Shown here piece after piece: positions 23,338-34,732 of a stretch of 64,000 nt of DNA. How positions within the stretch are numbered: the first letter of the stretch is position 1; every line of letters starts with the position of its first letter. The position numbers and the translations under genes are program-made. Source of the DNA: Amphibalanus amphitrite (lineage: Eukaryota; Arthropoda; Thecostraca; Balanomorpha; Balanidae); the NCBI RefSeq assembly GCF_019059575.1, contig NW_024881673.1:434001-498000 (forward strand), given 5' to 3'. The notes under the pieces are model-generated. The model saw only the letters and a program-made list of their open reading frames with translations, made no database searches and was not told the origin of the DNA.

Positions 23338-24341
23338 TTAACCCGCGCACCGACGGGGGGGGCGGATGTCCGCCCCCCTGAGGTTTTTCGCGGATAGCGG
23401 GAAAACCGCGGCGCGTAGCGCCGCGAAATTTGGTATGACTATTCTCTCATCAATTTTACACATGGTGTGCAAGTTTGAACCTCCTAACTTTTAAGGTCAG
23501 GTCACCAGGTCACTTTGAATGACCCAACCTCAAGTCACTTTTTTGCAACTTTGTCACCGTGCCAGAGCTACAGTAGATGTCGGAGGCCTTTGAAAGTCGC
23601 AGGATGTTATTAGGTCATTAGTAGCTACAATTTGTATATCTCGGAATTTTGATGTCGGTGACCTAAGGTCAGGTCAATTTCGCGACCTCCCCATTATAAG
23701 TCAATGGGGGAAAAATCAACTCCCTGTTTTTACCACTAAAACGGGTCGGAATGGCCCCATATACCATACATGACTTCACATACGATCAACCTTCACTACC
23801 TTGAGGTCTGTTTTGCTGTTGGGCAGCTGTAAGGTCATGTGACGTCATCAAAGGTCACCAAAGGTTTTTTGCCAATAACTCCTTACAGGAACAAGATACA
23901 GCCGCGCGGATGGTCTCATTGTGTTCAGCTCGTCAAGACGCATCGAATGATATACATGATGACCTCGAGGTCACGTGACCTGAGGTCAACCTTTGACCTT
24001 GACCTTTCGAGGTCAACATATATATCATTCGATGCGGATTGACGAGAGGATCACGATGATGCCCTTAGTTTGTTCCTATCTTGACTACTTCGAAAGTTAT
24101 TCGAGAAAAACCCTCTCCATATCTAGCGCCGCCATTTTGACTTTTTCGACCCCTGTGACGTCATCTTTGACCTGACCTGAAAATGACCTTAGTAAAAATT
24201 GTAGACCTTGTCCGTGCGTATCCGATGTCGTTTACCGCTTGTCGCTATCTTGCTTCGTTCTCGAGATCTCAGGGGGGGGGCGGTCATCCGCCCCCCCGTC
24301 GGTACTAAGTTGGCGCAGACCCCCGTCGGTGCGCGGGTTAA
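23338..24341 (+). mobile_element. TTAA element, body E (E1), complete
   Basis: TTAA at 23338-23341 and 24338-24341. The left end is CCCGCGCACCGACGGGG. The right end has CCGTCGGTACTAAG and CCGTCGGTGCGCGGG. Hairpin loops are CGGATGTCCG and CGGTCATCCG. From about 23634 to 24270 it is near-identical to C1 (49803-50438), while both termini of C1 differ. Central arms CGCATCGAATGATAT and ATATCATTCGATGCG are visible. Confidence 0.88.
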
Positions 24342-24464
24342 AATCGGTTGATAACTTTCCGAGATCTTACGGGCCAAAACGCCCCTCCTCCCCCAAACGG
24401 ATGTCAATATCCCTCTTTCAGTGGATGGCAGGGTTAGTGAATAGCACAGCGGGACGCGGGCTAA
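24342..24464 (+). mobile_element. right-end fragment, body N type
   Basis: It starts at E1's TTAA with sequence matching N2 near 60640-60665 (AACTTTCCGAGATCTTA) and ends GACGCGGG-CTAA at 24461-24464. The rest of the element is absent. Confidence 0.6.
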
Positions 24465-25316
24465 ACGTGGCCAAGTGGACTGACCTGACTGGCTGGGTTG
24501 GCATGCTTCGAGGCTAATTAAGCCTTTCTTAGGGCGTCTGGTTGATTTGTCGATCTCGCTGCTGCTGCTGCTGCTGCTGCTGCTCATTTGATTCTGGAAC
24601 ATGAGTATAATTGCAATTTTTAGGACAGGTGATCTGACAAATGCGCAAAACTTGACCAAATATGCACCAAATTTTTCTACAACAAACAACTTTATAAAAT
24701 GAATTTATTGAATCCAAAATATTGTCTTACAATTTGAAAAACGGACGTAAAACAACGGTGCAACCCCCAAGCTGATATCTAATAGGAAACGCAATGAATC
24801 TCATTTGACCAAATCTGAACCAAATCTGCACCAAAGGTGTGCCAAATAGCCATCATGAAAACGGCTAATGTGAATCTGGGCGCTTATCATGATGTATATA
24901 AAATAACTGTCTGTGTGAAAAGGCTCAAGGTCAGGTAAGGGTTATGTCAGGTTAAAGCCATGACCTGACCGGAAAAAGGTCATGCTGCAACATAAATTTT
25001 CATGGCTATTGCATGTCTTTATCAAAAGTTATTGGCAAAAAACTGTCGGTACCATTTATTATCTGAGATTACCATATGGGCATGAAGAGGGGTCATGGTT
25101 TGCATTTTCCCGATTCAGTGCGTCATTTTTCCCCGTAACCCGATGCTTAGAAGTGTTTATTAGGAATTTCTTTCAATAATGACCAATTTCAGTGTTTCCC
25201 ATTTGCACATACCTAATGGGGAGTTCGCAAAATTGCTCTAACCTGAAATCAATTGTTTTCCGTCATCTTTAGCCATAACATTCGTAAATCATCTGACATC
25301 GAAGCATGTCACTCAC
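24465..25316. other. intergenic/intron DNA with a (GCT)9 microsatellite
   Basis: A pure GCT run spans 24558-24584. Around 24930-25010 there are decayed AGGTCA-rich sequences like body B. No gene was recognised; the poly-Gln or poly-Ser frames over the microsatellite are not supported. Confidence 0.55.
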
Positions 25317-25949
25317 CTATCTCAAAGCACTGCTGCTCCTGACACTGCTTCTCCAGCTCCTTATCCAGCTCCTTCTGCAGCTCCACCTGCAGCTCGTGAC
25401 GTCTGTTGCTGCACTCCTCCAGCAGCCGATTCAACTCCTCTTCAGAGCTTGTGTTCGGGTGTCTGTCCTCCAGGTCTCGTGACTCTCTTTGGTGCTTCTG
25501 CTCCAGCTCTTGCCACTGCTGCTGCAGTGTCAGCTGAAGACCTTCCCATAGAAGTTCGTGATACTGATCAAGCTGTTCTAACGGATTCCAGATAGGCAAA
25601 TTCAGGTATGTGTTGCCCTCACCTTGCTGCTTATGAAGCTCAATGCGCTCCTCATAGTGGCATTTCTCCATGTTCTGCCACTCCTTACCGTGTTCGAGAC
25701 CCAGATATCGACGCTCCTCTTCGTGCTTTTTGTCCATCCTCACTCTTTCTTCGTGACCTGGATCCTCCAGCTCCTGCCAGAGCTGCTGATGTTGTAGTTC
25801 CAGCTCCTTCCACCGCTGCTGATGTTGCTGTTCAATCAGCTGCCACCTCTGTCGGTGTGGGCGAGCCGGACCCTCTGATGTCTGCTCCTCTTCGTCGCAG
25901 TGCTGCTCCTCGTCTTCGACCCCTCTGTCGCGGTCACCCTGCGGCGAGT
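25317..25949 (-). CDS. internal exon encoding a Gln/Glu-rich coiled coil
   Basis: The exon is bounded by an acceptor (CTGACCTGCTGTGTTCCAG, intron side at 25950) and a donor GTGAGT (25311-25316). It is 633 bases (211 codons) and enters and leaves in phase 1, so it could be duplicated or skipped without a frameshift. The protein segment is strongly charged, with repeated QxxQQHQQxWxELE patterns (e.g. QHQQLWQELE), many Glu/Gln/His/Trp and no Pro in the repeats apart from the linker near the middle. This predicts a long coiled coil. No in-frame ATG is needed, because the open frame upstream of the acceptor starts with GTG. No neighbouring exon was found with confidence. It may belong to the same transcription unit as the mini-exons further down the minus strand, but the phases do not confirm that. 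Family not recognised. Confidence 0.65.
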
Positions 25950-25952
25950 CTG

Positions 25953-26334
25953 GAACACAGCAGGTCAGACAGAAGTCACACGCTGGGAGGAAGGTCGATA
26001 GGCGACCAAATCGAAAGAAAACTGGATCACTATTCACAGTACAAGGTAAAAGACCATGTGTTATGGCATGCCATTATCAGCATGGGCAAGAGAGTTACAA
26101 AATCTAGTTACCTACTTCGCTCAACATTTTTTCTGCATTTATTTTTACGATTTGTTACGATTTGTTCAAAAAATGATTTTTTTTTTTATTTTTACGATTT
26201 ATTCCAATAATGAACAATGCATCGTGCCTCACGGTGATAATGTAACAAATAAGACACTGACTCGCGGTACTGTACATGACTAAAACTGTTCAGTATCAGC
26301 GTCATTACTATCGCCATCTAGCCCATGATGTTTG
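25953..26334. other. upstream intron sequence, no recognised feature
   Basis: It includes a T-rich segment at 26160-26200. No exon was identified. Confidence 0.4.
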
Positions 26335-27256
26335 ATAACCCGGCAGTTGCTGGGGTATTTCGCCACCCACCGTTTGCTGGGGGGGGGGCGTTAAACGCCC
26401 CCAGCCGATAACTCGAGAACCAATAGGCGCAGCGAAACGCACGAGGCGGCAAACGAAAGAACGCGACGAGACGCTTCAGATGAGTACTTTAAAATTGAAT
26501 TTTGAGGTCACAGGTCGGGTCAAGGTCAGGTCAAACACCTGAAATCGGGCTTTCAGTAGCATTGACTTCAGGACTTCGCAATGGGCGCCTCTCGTCATAA
26601 TTTCTGTCAAAACGGTGCACAATCCATCATATAAGGCCTACAAGAGTGTCCATGTAGGGGTCAGTCAAGCATAGGTCAGGGTCAAGGTCAGGTCAACCAG
26701 GTAGGCACATATCCCCGAAAATCAAAACTGATATTCGCAGCCTGTGACACATGTTTTATGGGTAATTTGGGGCGTAGAACACGATGGTGACATTCATTTT
26801 ATCATATGTGTACGTGTTTGGCTCAAAAACATGAATTTAAGAAATTCATGTATCATGGTCGTGAAGGAGTCACGAGAAATCGCTAAGATTCTGTTCAAGA
26901 TTTTGGAAAATGCGGGACAATAATCAATAATCGAAGATAGCCATTTGATTGTTCATGGTATTGGCAGTCTAATGGCGTTTACGGCATGTCTGTATGTCTA
27001 TTCTGTGATTTTATATGATTTTTTGAACATATGCCGTTTTTGGTCGAAAACTCAGAAATCATGACGTCACTAAAACCTCGATATCTCAAAAAATTTCCGA
27101 CCGAGTTTTTTGAAACTTTGTCACAATAAACTTCAATCAATTCCCTACAGGTACCAAAAATTTGGCACGCCTGCCGCGCGCCGTTTTTATGCTATGGCCC
27201 GGCGAAAAAGTGGGGGCGTTTAACGCCCCCCCCCCCCCCAGCAACTCGCGGGATAA
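26335..27256 (-). mobile_element. TTAA-class element, body A (A4), flanked by ATAA
   Basis: Complete body A in inverse orientation. The left end is CCCGGCAGTTGCTGGGG and the right end is CCCCAGCAACTCGCGGG. The flanks are ATAA at 26335-26338 and ATAA at 27253-27256, not TTAA. Identical variants on both sides suggest insertion into an ATAA target. Confidence 0.85.
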
Positions 27257-27315
27257 GAACACAAGACGGCAGTCGGTGGACAGGGTACCTACTTAGAGTG
27301 GTCGGGGTTAGTTTT

Positions 27316-29804
27316 TTAACCCTCGCCCACGCATGCCATTTTTCCACCGTAGAGCGCACATGGGGGAGGGGGGCTATACCCCCGCGCCATTTCGTTCCTG
27401 CTAGAGATAGAGTTTCGCGGTAAAAACCAACAGATTTCTTTGGAAGAGACAAATCCAATGGTATCCAATTTTACCTCAATGTGCAGTCATTGACCTTCCA
27501 AGTCAGGTCAAACTAAAAAATGTTGCTGTATGGGGTCACCGTTGGAATATCACGTGCAGTGCCCATCATATACCGATGACGCTGCAGTATTGGTGCCAAG
27601 CCAGCTAGAACAGCTCATTGTTACACTATCCGACTAAGTTTTTACTGACTGGGGTCTTAGGTCAGCTTAGGTCAGGGTCAATGATATGTGTTCAGGGTTA
27701 CTTTTAAAGGGGGGGAAGAGGGGAATTTCCCCCCTTCGAAAATTCCGCTCCCCCTTTCAAATCGTGTCTGAACGGCTAGGGAGGGAAGGGGGAATTTCCC
27801 CCTTTCAAATTTATTTTGGAGCCCATTTTCAATCAATTCGCTATTCAGATTCTATAGTCATCGTTAATCAGATTCTCGTCATCAATCAACGTTGCTGGCG
27901 TTAAGATAATTATTAATTTTCAATTTTCGGTTCCATCCAACCATTTTACGTTCAGTGCAGCAGGAACTCCAGATTTGACCCGATACCGATCGGATAGTCG
28001 GTGGGACCGTCTCTTGTCTTGTCTCTTCCCAGGGGCGTCGACACCGGTCCAACTTTTCCGACATGTCGGACCACTTTTTCGACTCGGCGGTGCCCTGCTG
28101 TGGCTCGCGGGGCCCCTGCTGCAGACCGCGGGGGCCCTACTGCGGCTCGGAGGGCCCTGCTAGAGACCGCGGGGCCCTGCTGCGCCTCTGGGGCCCTGCT
28201 AGACACCGCGGGGCCCTGCTGCGGCTCGCGGGGTCCCTTTCTGCGGCCGCGGGGGGCCCCTGTTGGGGCTCTCGGGGGGCCCCCACCGGTGGGGGCCCCC
28301 GAGAAAAAGTCGGACCAGTTTTCCTTACGCGTCGACGCCCCTGTCTCTTCCGTCTTTTCGCAATCACTGACATATCGGTACAGGCGTCGGCGTAGAAACC
28401 GGCGGGGGACGGGATTACCTCTCCGAACCAAGGGTGGATACAGGGGGAGGGGGGCAATGGGCCATGGCCCCTCCTTTGACGCAAAAAGAAGGTGACCCCC
28501 TTTTGGACCCCCTTTTATATTCTGTGTTCTTTCTCAGAAACGACCCATTTATTCACGATTATTTTCACTTTTTCATCGACGCCAAGGCCAGACATCTAAA
28601 ATTTTTGTCCCAATATGACAATGGCCGTGTTTAACCATCCTCCAAACCGGAATCATTGAAGGAAAAACAACGTTATTTTTGTCCCATAGGCATCAAAGCT
28701 TTGAGTAATAAATGACTTTTCTCTTTATGCAGCATTCACGTTCATCTGCTTTGCATGCAGAGCAGGGCGCAAAAAAAGTACCTCATCACAGCCGGCTTTC
28801 ACAATGGAACTTTCACTGCTCACTAATACTAATAGTAATAATTCAAGTTTTGTGCTTCATTAGTTTTTGTTCGGATATCACTGCCCACCTTGTAGTTGTA
28901 GAGGTTGCAGTTTTGTAGCGCCGTCGTTTCTCTACATACACGACCACACAAAGAACTTTGGAATTGCTCGTTAACTGTAGCTTTTGTGAGCGTTTAAGAA
29001 TTTCATGTTTTTTGCTCATTTTTGCTCGAACAGTTTGACATCAATTACTCCTGACCTAAGGTGACCTTAGACTTGAAATTTTGTGCGAAGGTTTCAAATT
29101 GATGCCCGGTAAGGTACTAAAAATTTGGCGGCGCTGCGCGCCGCCGTTTTTCGCTTTTCAAGAAAACCCACATGGGGGCCAAAATGACCTCCAATCAGGG
29201 CGCGGATTAACCTCTCTCTTTAGAAAGGCGTTACTTAATGTTTGGCCGGGGTATACCTACTAGTTATTGATACCACTGATAGGTTGATACTACTGATTGG
29301 CATTTGCAAGGGCGCAGTCAAGTTGGGACCTCCCCCGCCCCTTACAGCCAAGGTAGGTGCGTATATTTTTTAGCAAAATTATTTTTTGGCAACCTTCCAA
29401 AATAAAGTGGCTGAAACCCGAGGAAAGAATAGGATTTGGGGGTAGGTAAGGTTCTGCGGGCTCCATCCTAACGAAAAACCTAATGGTATTGCCGCCCACC
29501 CCCCTTTCAGATGCCCCTGGATCCGCCTTTGCCCCGAACTTTATTCCCCCTCTCAACTTTTCCTGTAAAAGTAACCCTGTATGTGTTTATATGTCTGTGT
29601 TTGTGTCTGTGTATAGTGATGTGTGCACCGATTGGTTTGTGTGTCCCTGTTACATGAGATCATGAATTGAGAAGCTTTTACCAAAAATGCAGTCAAAAAA
29701 ACTTAACGAAAAGTAAATTCAGCTTGCCTAAAACGCAATGTTTTAGATGACCTAGGTTGACCTTGAACCTGACCCTGACATCTTTACATCGTTTCATTGA
29801 CCTT
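27316..29804 (-). mobile_element. TTAA element, body G (G1), right end lost, interrupted
   Basis: TTAA at 27316-27319 followed by CCCTCGCCCACGCATG and a second word copy (GCGCACATGGGGG). The body continues to 27692, is interrupted by an hAT-like element, resumes at 29580 and stops at about 29795, where body F begins. Body G is also seen in G2 and I1. Confidence 0.75.
27693..29579. mobile_element. hAT-type element, 1,887 bp, 8-bp TSD TATGTGTT
   Basis: The ends CAGGGTTACTTTTA and TAAAAGTAACCCTG are inverted repeats. The 8-base target duplication TATGTGTT is perfect (27685-27692 and 29580-29587). CAGGG ends plus an 8-bp duplication are typical of hAT elements. The interior has GGGCCCTGCTGCGGCTC-type GC repeats (28090-28260) flanked by inverted GGGGCGTCGAC blocks, and a TTAA-element end remnant near 29090-29210. 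No transposase domain was seen. Confidence 0.88.
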
Positions 29805-30368
29805 AGATGACCTCGGTTCACTCTTCAAATTTTACATGCCTCAAGGCCAGTTTTTAGAGTTGAATTTGAATTTAGCAACCATATGAAGATTTACGAAGTA
29901 CCTAGTTTTGGTGCCTTCGTTACATGTTACGAAGCTGTCAGAGGCGGTTGACACCTACAACGAATACCCGGCAGAACCCCTACTGATTGACCTGACCTGA
30001 CCTGACCTGACCTGACCCGACCAGGCCTAAATGCATGAAGACATTATCTTTGATCAAAAACTAACATCATATTCGTGATCAGCACCCCGAATAACTCATA
30101 GTAGCCACACTTAACGACGTTCTAACAGGTCCCGATTTTCCACACTTTTGGGTCATTGACCTGACCTGGAATGTCAAACAATGACCTAGGACCTTAAAGT
30201 TGGGTATGATCGGCTTTCTCTCGTCAGTCGTCACATGCAATACGCTCGTTTTTCCGCGACGCTCTAGCTTGATCAGGGGCGAAACGGCAAGGGTTGAGTC
30301 CAACGGACCTCCCCCCAGCCCCCTTTTACGTTCGCGGCTGGGAAAACACCAATACGGGCGAGGGTTAA
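29795..30368 (+). mobile_element. TTAA element, body F (F3), left part missing
   Basis: It is the inverted counterpart of F1. It ends with the word-bearing end ACGGGCGAGGG-TTAA at 30365-30368, shared with F1. The word (CAGCCG..../ACCAATACGGGCG) differs from both F1 and F2. Confidence 0.7.
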
Positions 30369-31277
30369 CCCTCGACGGCACAGGCCATTTTGCGTCCTTC
30401 GACGGCACAGGGGGGGGGGCTGCTACGACCCCCCCCCCCTCGCGTTTGGCCCCTGATCGAGCTAGAGCTTCGCGGAAAAAAAAATGAGCGTGTTGCCCGT
30501 CACGAGACGAAGCCAATGATACCCAATTTTAAGGTCCTAGGTCATCGGGTGACCTTCCAGGTCAGGTCAATGACCCGAAAAATGGGAAAATCGGGACCTG
30601 TTAGAAAGCGTAAATTGTGACTGCTATGTGGTTTTCCGGGGTGCTGGTCACGAATATCGTGTTAGTTTTGATCAGAGATGATGTCTTTAAGCATTTAGAC
30701 CAGGTCGGGTCAGGTCAGGTCAGGTCAACCGGTAGGGGTTGTGACGGGTATTCGTAATACGTGTCAACCGTCTCTGACAGCTTCGTAACATGTTACGAAG
30801 GCAACAAAACTACTTCGTAAATGTTCAAATGGTTGCCAAATTCGAATTCAGCTCCAAAAACTAGCCTAGAAACATGTAAAACTCGAAAAAGTGAACCGAG
30901 GTGACTCGAGGTCACCAAAGGTCAATGACCTGACCTGACCTTCAGGTGACCTTGACACCCACCCTAATGTATGGGAGCGACATCAAATTACATGTTTGAA
31001 CGTTTGAAACAACAAAAAGCTTGCAAACGCGCGGCTAATGTGAGCCGACATACGCTGAATCGCGATTCCGGCCAAACATGGTCTCAGAAAAGAAGTCACA
31101 GTTCAAAGGTCATTGGGGTCAGGGTCATGAAATTTTCAGGGATAGTGTAAAACTGATCAATGCGAGGGTACTGAAGGTTTCGTCGCGATCGGCCGCTTTT
31201 TACGCGAGTTATTCGCAAAAAAAAACCTTAGAGGGGTTGCATCACCCCCCCCCCCCCCCTGTGCCGGCGAGGGTTAA
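30365..31277 (-). mobile_element. TTAA element, body F (F1), complete
   Basis: TTAA at 30365-30368 and 31274-31277. The left end has the word CGACGGCACAGG twice, then a G/C hairpin. The right end is CCTGTGCCGGCGAGGG. The interior contains TGACCTGACCTGACC-type runs (e.g. 30705-30730). The body matches F2 (34733-35631), whose ends carry another word. Confidence 0.88.
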
Positions 31278-31436
31278 ACTAGGTCAATGAAATTTGGTCA
31301 CAATGTAGTTCTCCGCTGGGGCTATCGAATGTCGTTTGAAATTCGAAAATCGGTCGGTAACTTTCCGAGATCATTGGGAGGTGGGGGGAGTCACGGGTGG
31401 CAGGGTCGGTTGACGGCCATACAGGGGGCGGGTTAA
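31278..31436 (+). mobile_element. right-end fragment, body N type
   Basis: It lies between F1's TTAA and GGCGGG-TTAA at 31433-31436. It matches N2 near 60570-60665 (GGTCAATGAAATTTGGTCAC). Only the last ~160 bases of the family are present. Confidence 0.7.
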
Positions 31437-32041
31437 CCCCATTTGAGCTCACCATATAACAAAAAACAGGCATTTTTGTGGGGGGATAGTGAATCAACGA
31501 AAAGGGAAGTCCCCCCCCCCCCGGCCAATGCGACATGGGAACGGTGAACTATGCATCCTTCACAATATTGGATCCCGGTTTGGTGGGGAACTCGGCCGAT
31601 TGGAATGCCCACATTGGTTGTCATGACAACGGTTGCCTGGCAACGGCTTGTATCGGAGAGCGGAGGGAGGGAGCGGATGGAAATGCCGGCGAAAACTGAT
31701 TCTTGTGTTTTCATGTGGCATTAACTCGAAGATGTGAACGTGATTGAGAGAGATCAGAAAGACGGCCTTCAGGAATTTGGGTCACAACTCGGGTCACGAT
31801 ACGTAAATGGTAAAGTAAATGCTCGAAAATCTTCATAGCTTCATTCATCCTTCTGAATAATATCTAATACATTGTAGGTGTAATAATTGTTTTACTGCAT
31901 TTTGTACTATTTATTTTTATTTTTCCGCCTTAGATTCTTTTGTAATGCTGACCGCTCGTCCAAGTTCCAACTTTTTTGTTACAAAAAACCAATACCTACT
32001 TCTATTTCGTCATGACAGAAGGTAAGCTATCTAAATGATTC
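31437..32041. other. no recognised gene
   Basis: It has a C-run at 31510-31523 and otherwise no recognised feature. Confidence 0.45.
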
Positions 32042-32121
32042 TCATAACCCGTACGCCCCGTGAGCCGTGGGGCTATCGCAGGACACTGCCACCCGTAGGG
32101 GGGGGCTATTTCGCCCCTTAA
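32042..32121. mobile_element. short TTAA-element end fragment
   Basis: Sequence ending in GGGGGGGGCTATTTCGCCCC-TTAA (32118-32121) with a word-like segment CCGTAGGGG. Only the end is present, left of N1. Confidence 0.4.
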
Positions 32122-33335
32122 CCCGCGCCCTGGTGGGGGGGAATTTTTTGCCCCCCCTCCAGACTTTTTGATATATCTCCAGAACCGCTGCGCCGATCGT
32201 CACCAAACTTTCAGTACCCTCCCGGACATCAATTTTACACATTGTGATCCAAAATTTTTCCAAAGGCTATGATACGTTGGCCGGAAATGACGTCAGAGTG
32301 ACGTCATGTTCTGCCGTTTTCGACCCAAAAAAGGGTTTCGCGGGAAGAGCTGTCAGGCCTATAGCTTTGCAAATAGAGAAAAACGACAAAGACGTAAAAG
32401 CTGTAGAATTGACAGGGCTACAAAACTACTATCTCGGGTTTTTTTGAAATTTTTGGATTTTGACCCCAAAAAATCAAAAAATAGTTTTTTTGAATATAAT
32501 AGCCAAAAAATCCAAAAAGTTTTTTTTTTGAAATTCGCAAAAACAGAATATATGTGATAGTCCTTACCTCCTTCTATCCACATACCAAATTTGAGATTGA
32601 TATCTCTTTTTTGGCGAAGTTATAGCGAAAAAAACGGTTCAAAATTGATGACGTCAAATTTTCAAACTCAATTGTTAGCAATTCTAGACCCCGTAGCGCA
32701 AAACAAAGACCACCATTAGACTCCCCGTGACGAGCTGCATCGAATCAATACCCCTTTTATGCAAAACTATCAACTTTAAAATTTGACCTTTTTTGACCTG
32801 ACCTTGACCTGACCTTCACCAAAAAGTGACCTAAGCCTACCTGATAGTCTTATAACCAACACCATTGAGTTGGAAATGAAAAATTGGCCATAAAACATGT
32901 TCGCACTACCTTAGTACCTAAAGTTAGAGTCATGTGACCTGACCTGTGACCCATGGTGACCTGACCTGTGACCCTTGGTGACCTGACCTGTGACCTGACC
33001 TGGTAATGTCAGTGAACTCTTATAGCAACATATGTACTAGGCAACTGACGCCCTATCGCTGATTCTCGACAAAATGCGTTTTCTTCGGTGTTATAGCGCA
33101 TTCCCTAGATGACCCGTGAACGGTGAAACATTTCATCTTTGACCTGACCTGTGACGTCATCGGTGACACTAAGGTCAATGAAATTTGGTTTCCTTCGACA
33201 AATTTGACAGCCCTTTCGAACGCCGTTTGAATTTCGCGGATCCGTCCAGTAGTTTCGGAGATATGAGGGGGGGGGGGCAAAAAATAGTCCCCCACCAGGT
33301 CGTGTTATAAACAGACCCCCCAGGGCGCGGGTTAA
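32118..33335 (+). mobile_element. TTAA element, body N (N1), complete
   Basis: TTAA at 32118-32121 and 33332-33335. The left end is CCCGCGCCCTGGTGGGGG. The right end has CCCACCAGG and CCCCAGGGCGCGGG. Loops are AATTTTTTG and CAAAAAATA. The body matches N2 (59564-60738), which has a different word. The interior has TGACCTGACCTGTGACC repeats near 32935-33005. Confidence 0.85.
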
Positions 33336-34087
33336 CCCCGCCCTGGCAGTACATTTTTCATAACACGGCCTGGCAGGATGGTTGATGCGACCCCCCTCGC
33401 GATTGGCTCCTATGGCACCTAGAAACACCAAATTTGGTAGGTAGGCTGGCCCCCTGGATTTCTCGTCCCTGTGCAAATTTCGTTGCTCTAGGTCAATTTT
33501 TGGGGGGTATAAATGTAAAAATTTCGCTAAAAACAGGTCAAAAGGTTTTTCGCTTATAACTTTTGATCTAATTAGGATAGAGAAAAAAGAAAAGCACCAG
33601 TGACCTCAGCACGTCAAGGCGCGTCGAATGATATAAGTATTTTTATAAGTTTTATTTATATATATATATATAAGTTTTAAAATATATTTTATAAGTTTTC
33701 ATTTTTCCTAATTGACTTATAATGGTGAGGTCACGAAAATGACCTGACCTCATATGACCTTTAGGAAAAATCCGAGATACCTATACAAGTTGTGGAACTC
33801 ATAATGGATACTAGATCCTGCAAGTTTCATTTCCCTGTGACATCTCCTCTGGCAGTGAGGGCGTTGTGAAGTTGCGACATCTGAAGACCGTGCAGAGGTC
33901 CACTTATGACGTCATAGGTCCGTGACCTGACCTGACCCAAAAACGCGGTTGGTGTCAAAAGATCCGGCTTGGATCAAAGGTCAGGTATGCCAAGTTTCAG
34001 CTCTCTATCGCCAGCGTGTTCGGAGCTATCGCAAAAAAACCTATGGGGGGGCACCCGCCCCCCCTCCCCTCGGCTGGCGAGGGTTAA
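33332..34087 (-). mobile_element. chimeric TTAA element, M-type left end and J-type right end
   Basis: TTAA at 33332-33335 and 34084-34087. The left 300 bases match body M (M1 inverted, word CCTGGCAG). From about 33700 the sequence matches body J inverted and ends CTGGCGAGGG. A TA-rich run (33650-33690) lies at the junction. It is either a hybrid element or two truncated copies joined. Confidence 0.7.
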
Positions 34088-34732
34088 TCAACCCGCGCAC
34101 CGACGGGGGTCTGCGCCAACTTCGCACCGACGGGGGGGGGGGCGGATGACCGCCCCCCCCCTGAGATCTCGAGAACGAAGCAAGATAGCGACAAGCGGTA
34201 AACGGCATCGGATACGCACGGACATGGTCTACAATTTTTACGAAGGTCATTTTCAGGTCAGGTCAAAGATGACGTCACAGGGGTCGAAAAAGTCAAAATG
34301 GCGGCGCTAGATATGGAGAGAGTTTTTCTCGAATACCTTTCGAATTAGTCAAGATAGGAACAAACTAAGGGCAGCATCGTGATCCTCTCGTCAATCCGCA
34401 TCGGGTGATATATATGTTGACCTCGAAAGGTCAAGGTCAAAGGTTGACCTCAGGTCACGTGACCTCGAGGTCATCATGTATATCATTCGATGCGTCTTGA
34501 TGAGCTGAACACAATGAGACCATCCGCGCGGCTGTATCTTGTTCCTGTACGGAGTTATTGGCAAAAACCTTTGGTGACCTTTGATGACGTAACATGACCT
34601 TACAGGTGCCCAACAGCAAAACAGACCTCAAGGTAGTGAAGGTTGATCGTATATGAAGTCATGTATGGTATATGGGGCCATTCCGACCCGTTTTAGTGGT
34701 AAGAACAGGGAGTTGATTTTTCACCCATTGAC
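34088..34732 (-). mobile_element. TTAA element, body E (E2), truncated
   Basis: The flank is TCAA (34088-34091), then CCCGCGCACCGACGGGG twice (double-word end). The body is inverted relative to E1. It stops at ATTGACTTAT, where F2 begins; the remainder of E is not found beyond F2. Confidence 0.75.

Noticed and set aside
24529..24717. Poly-Gln or poly-Ser protein
   Set aside because: It is created only by the (GCT)9 microsatellite.
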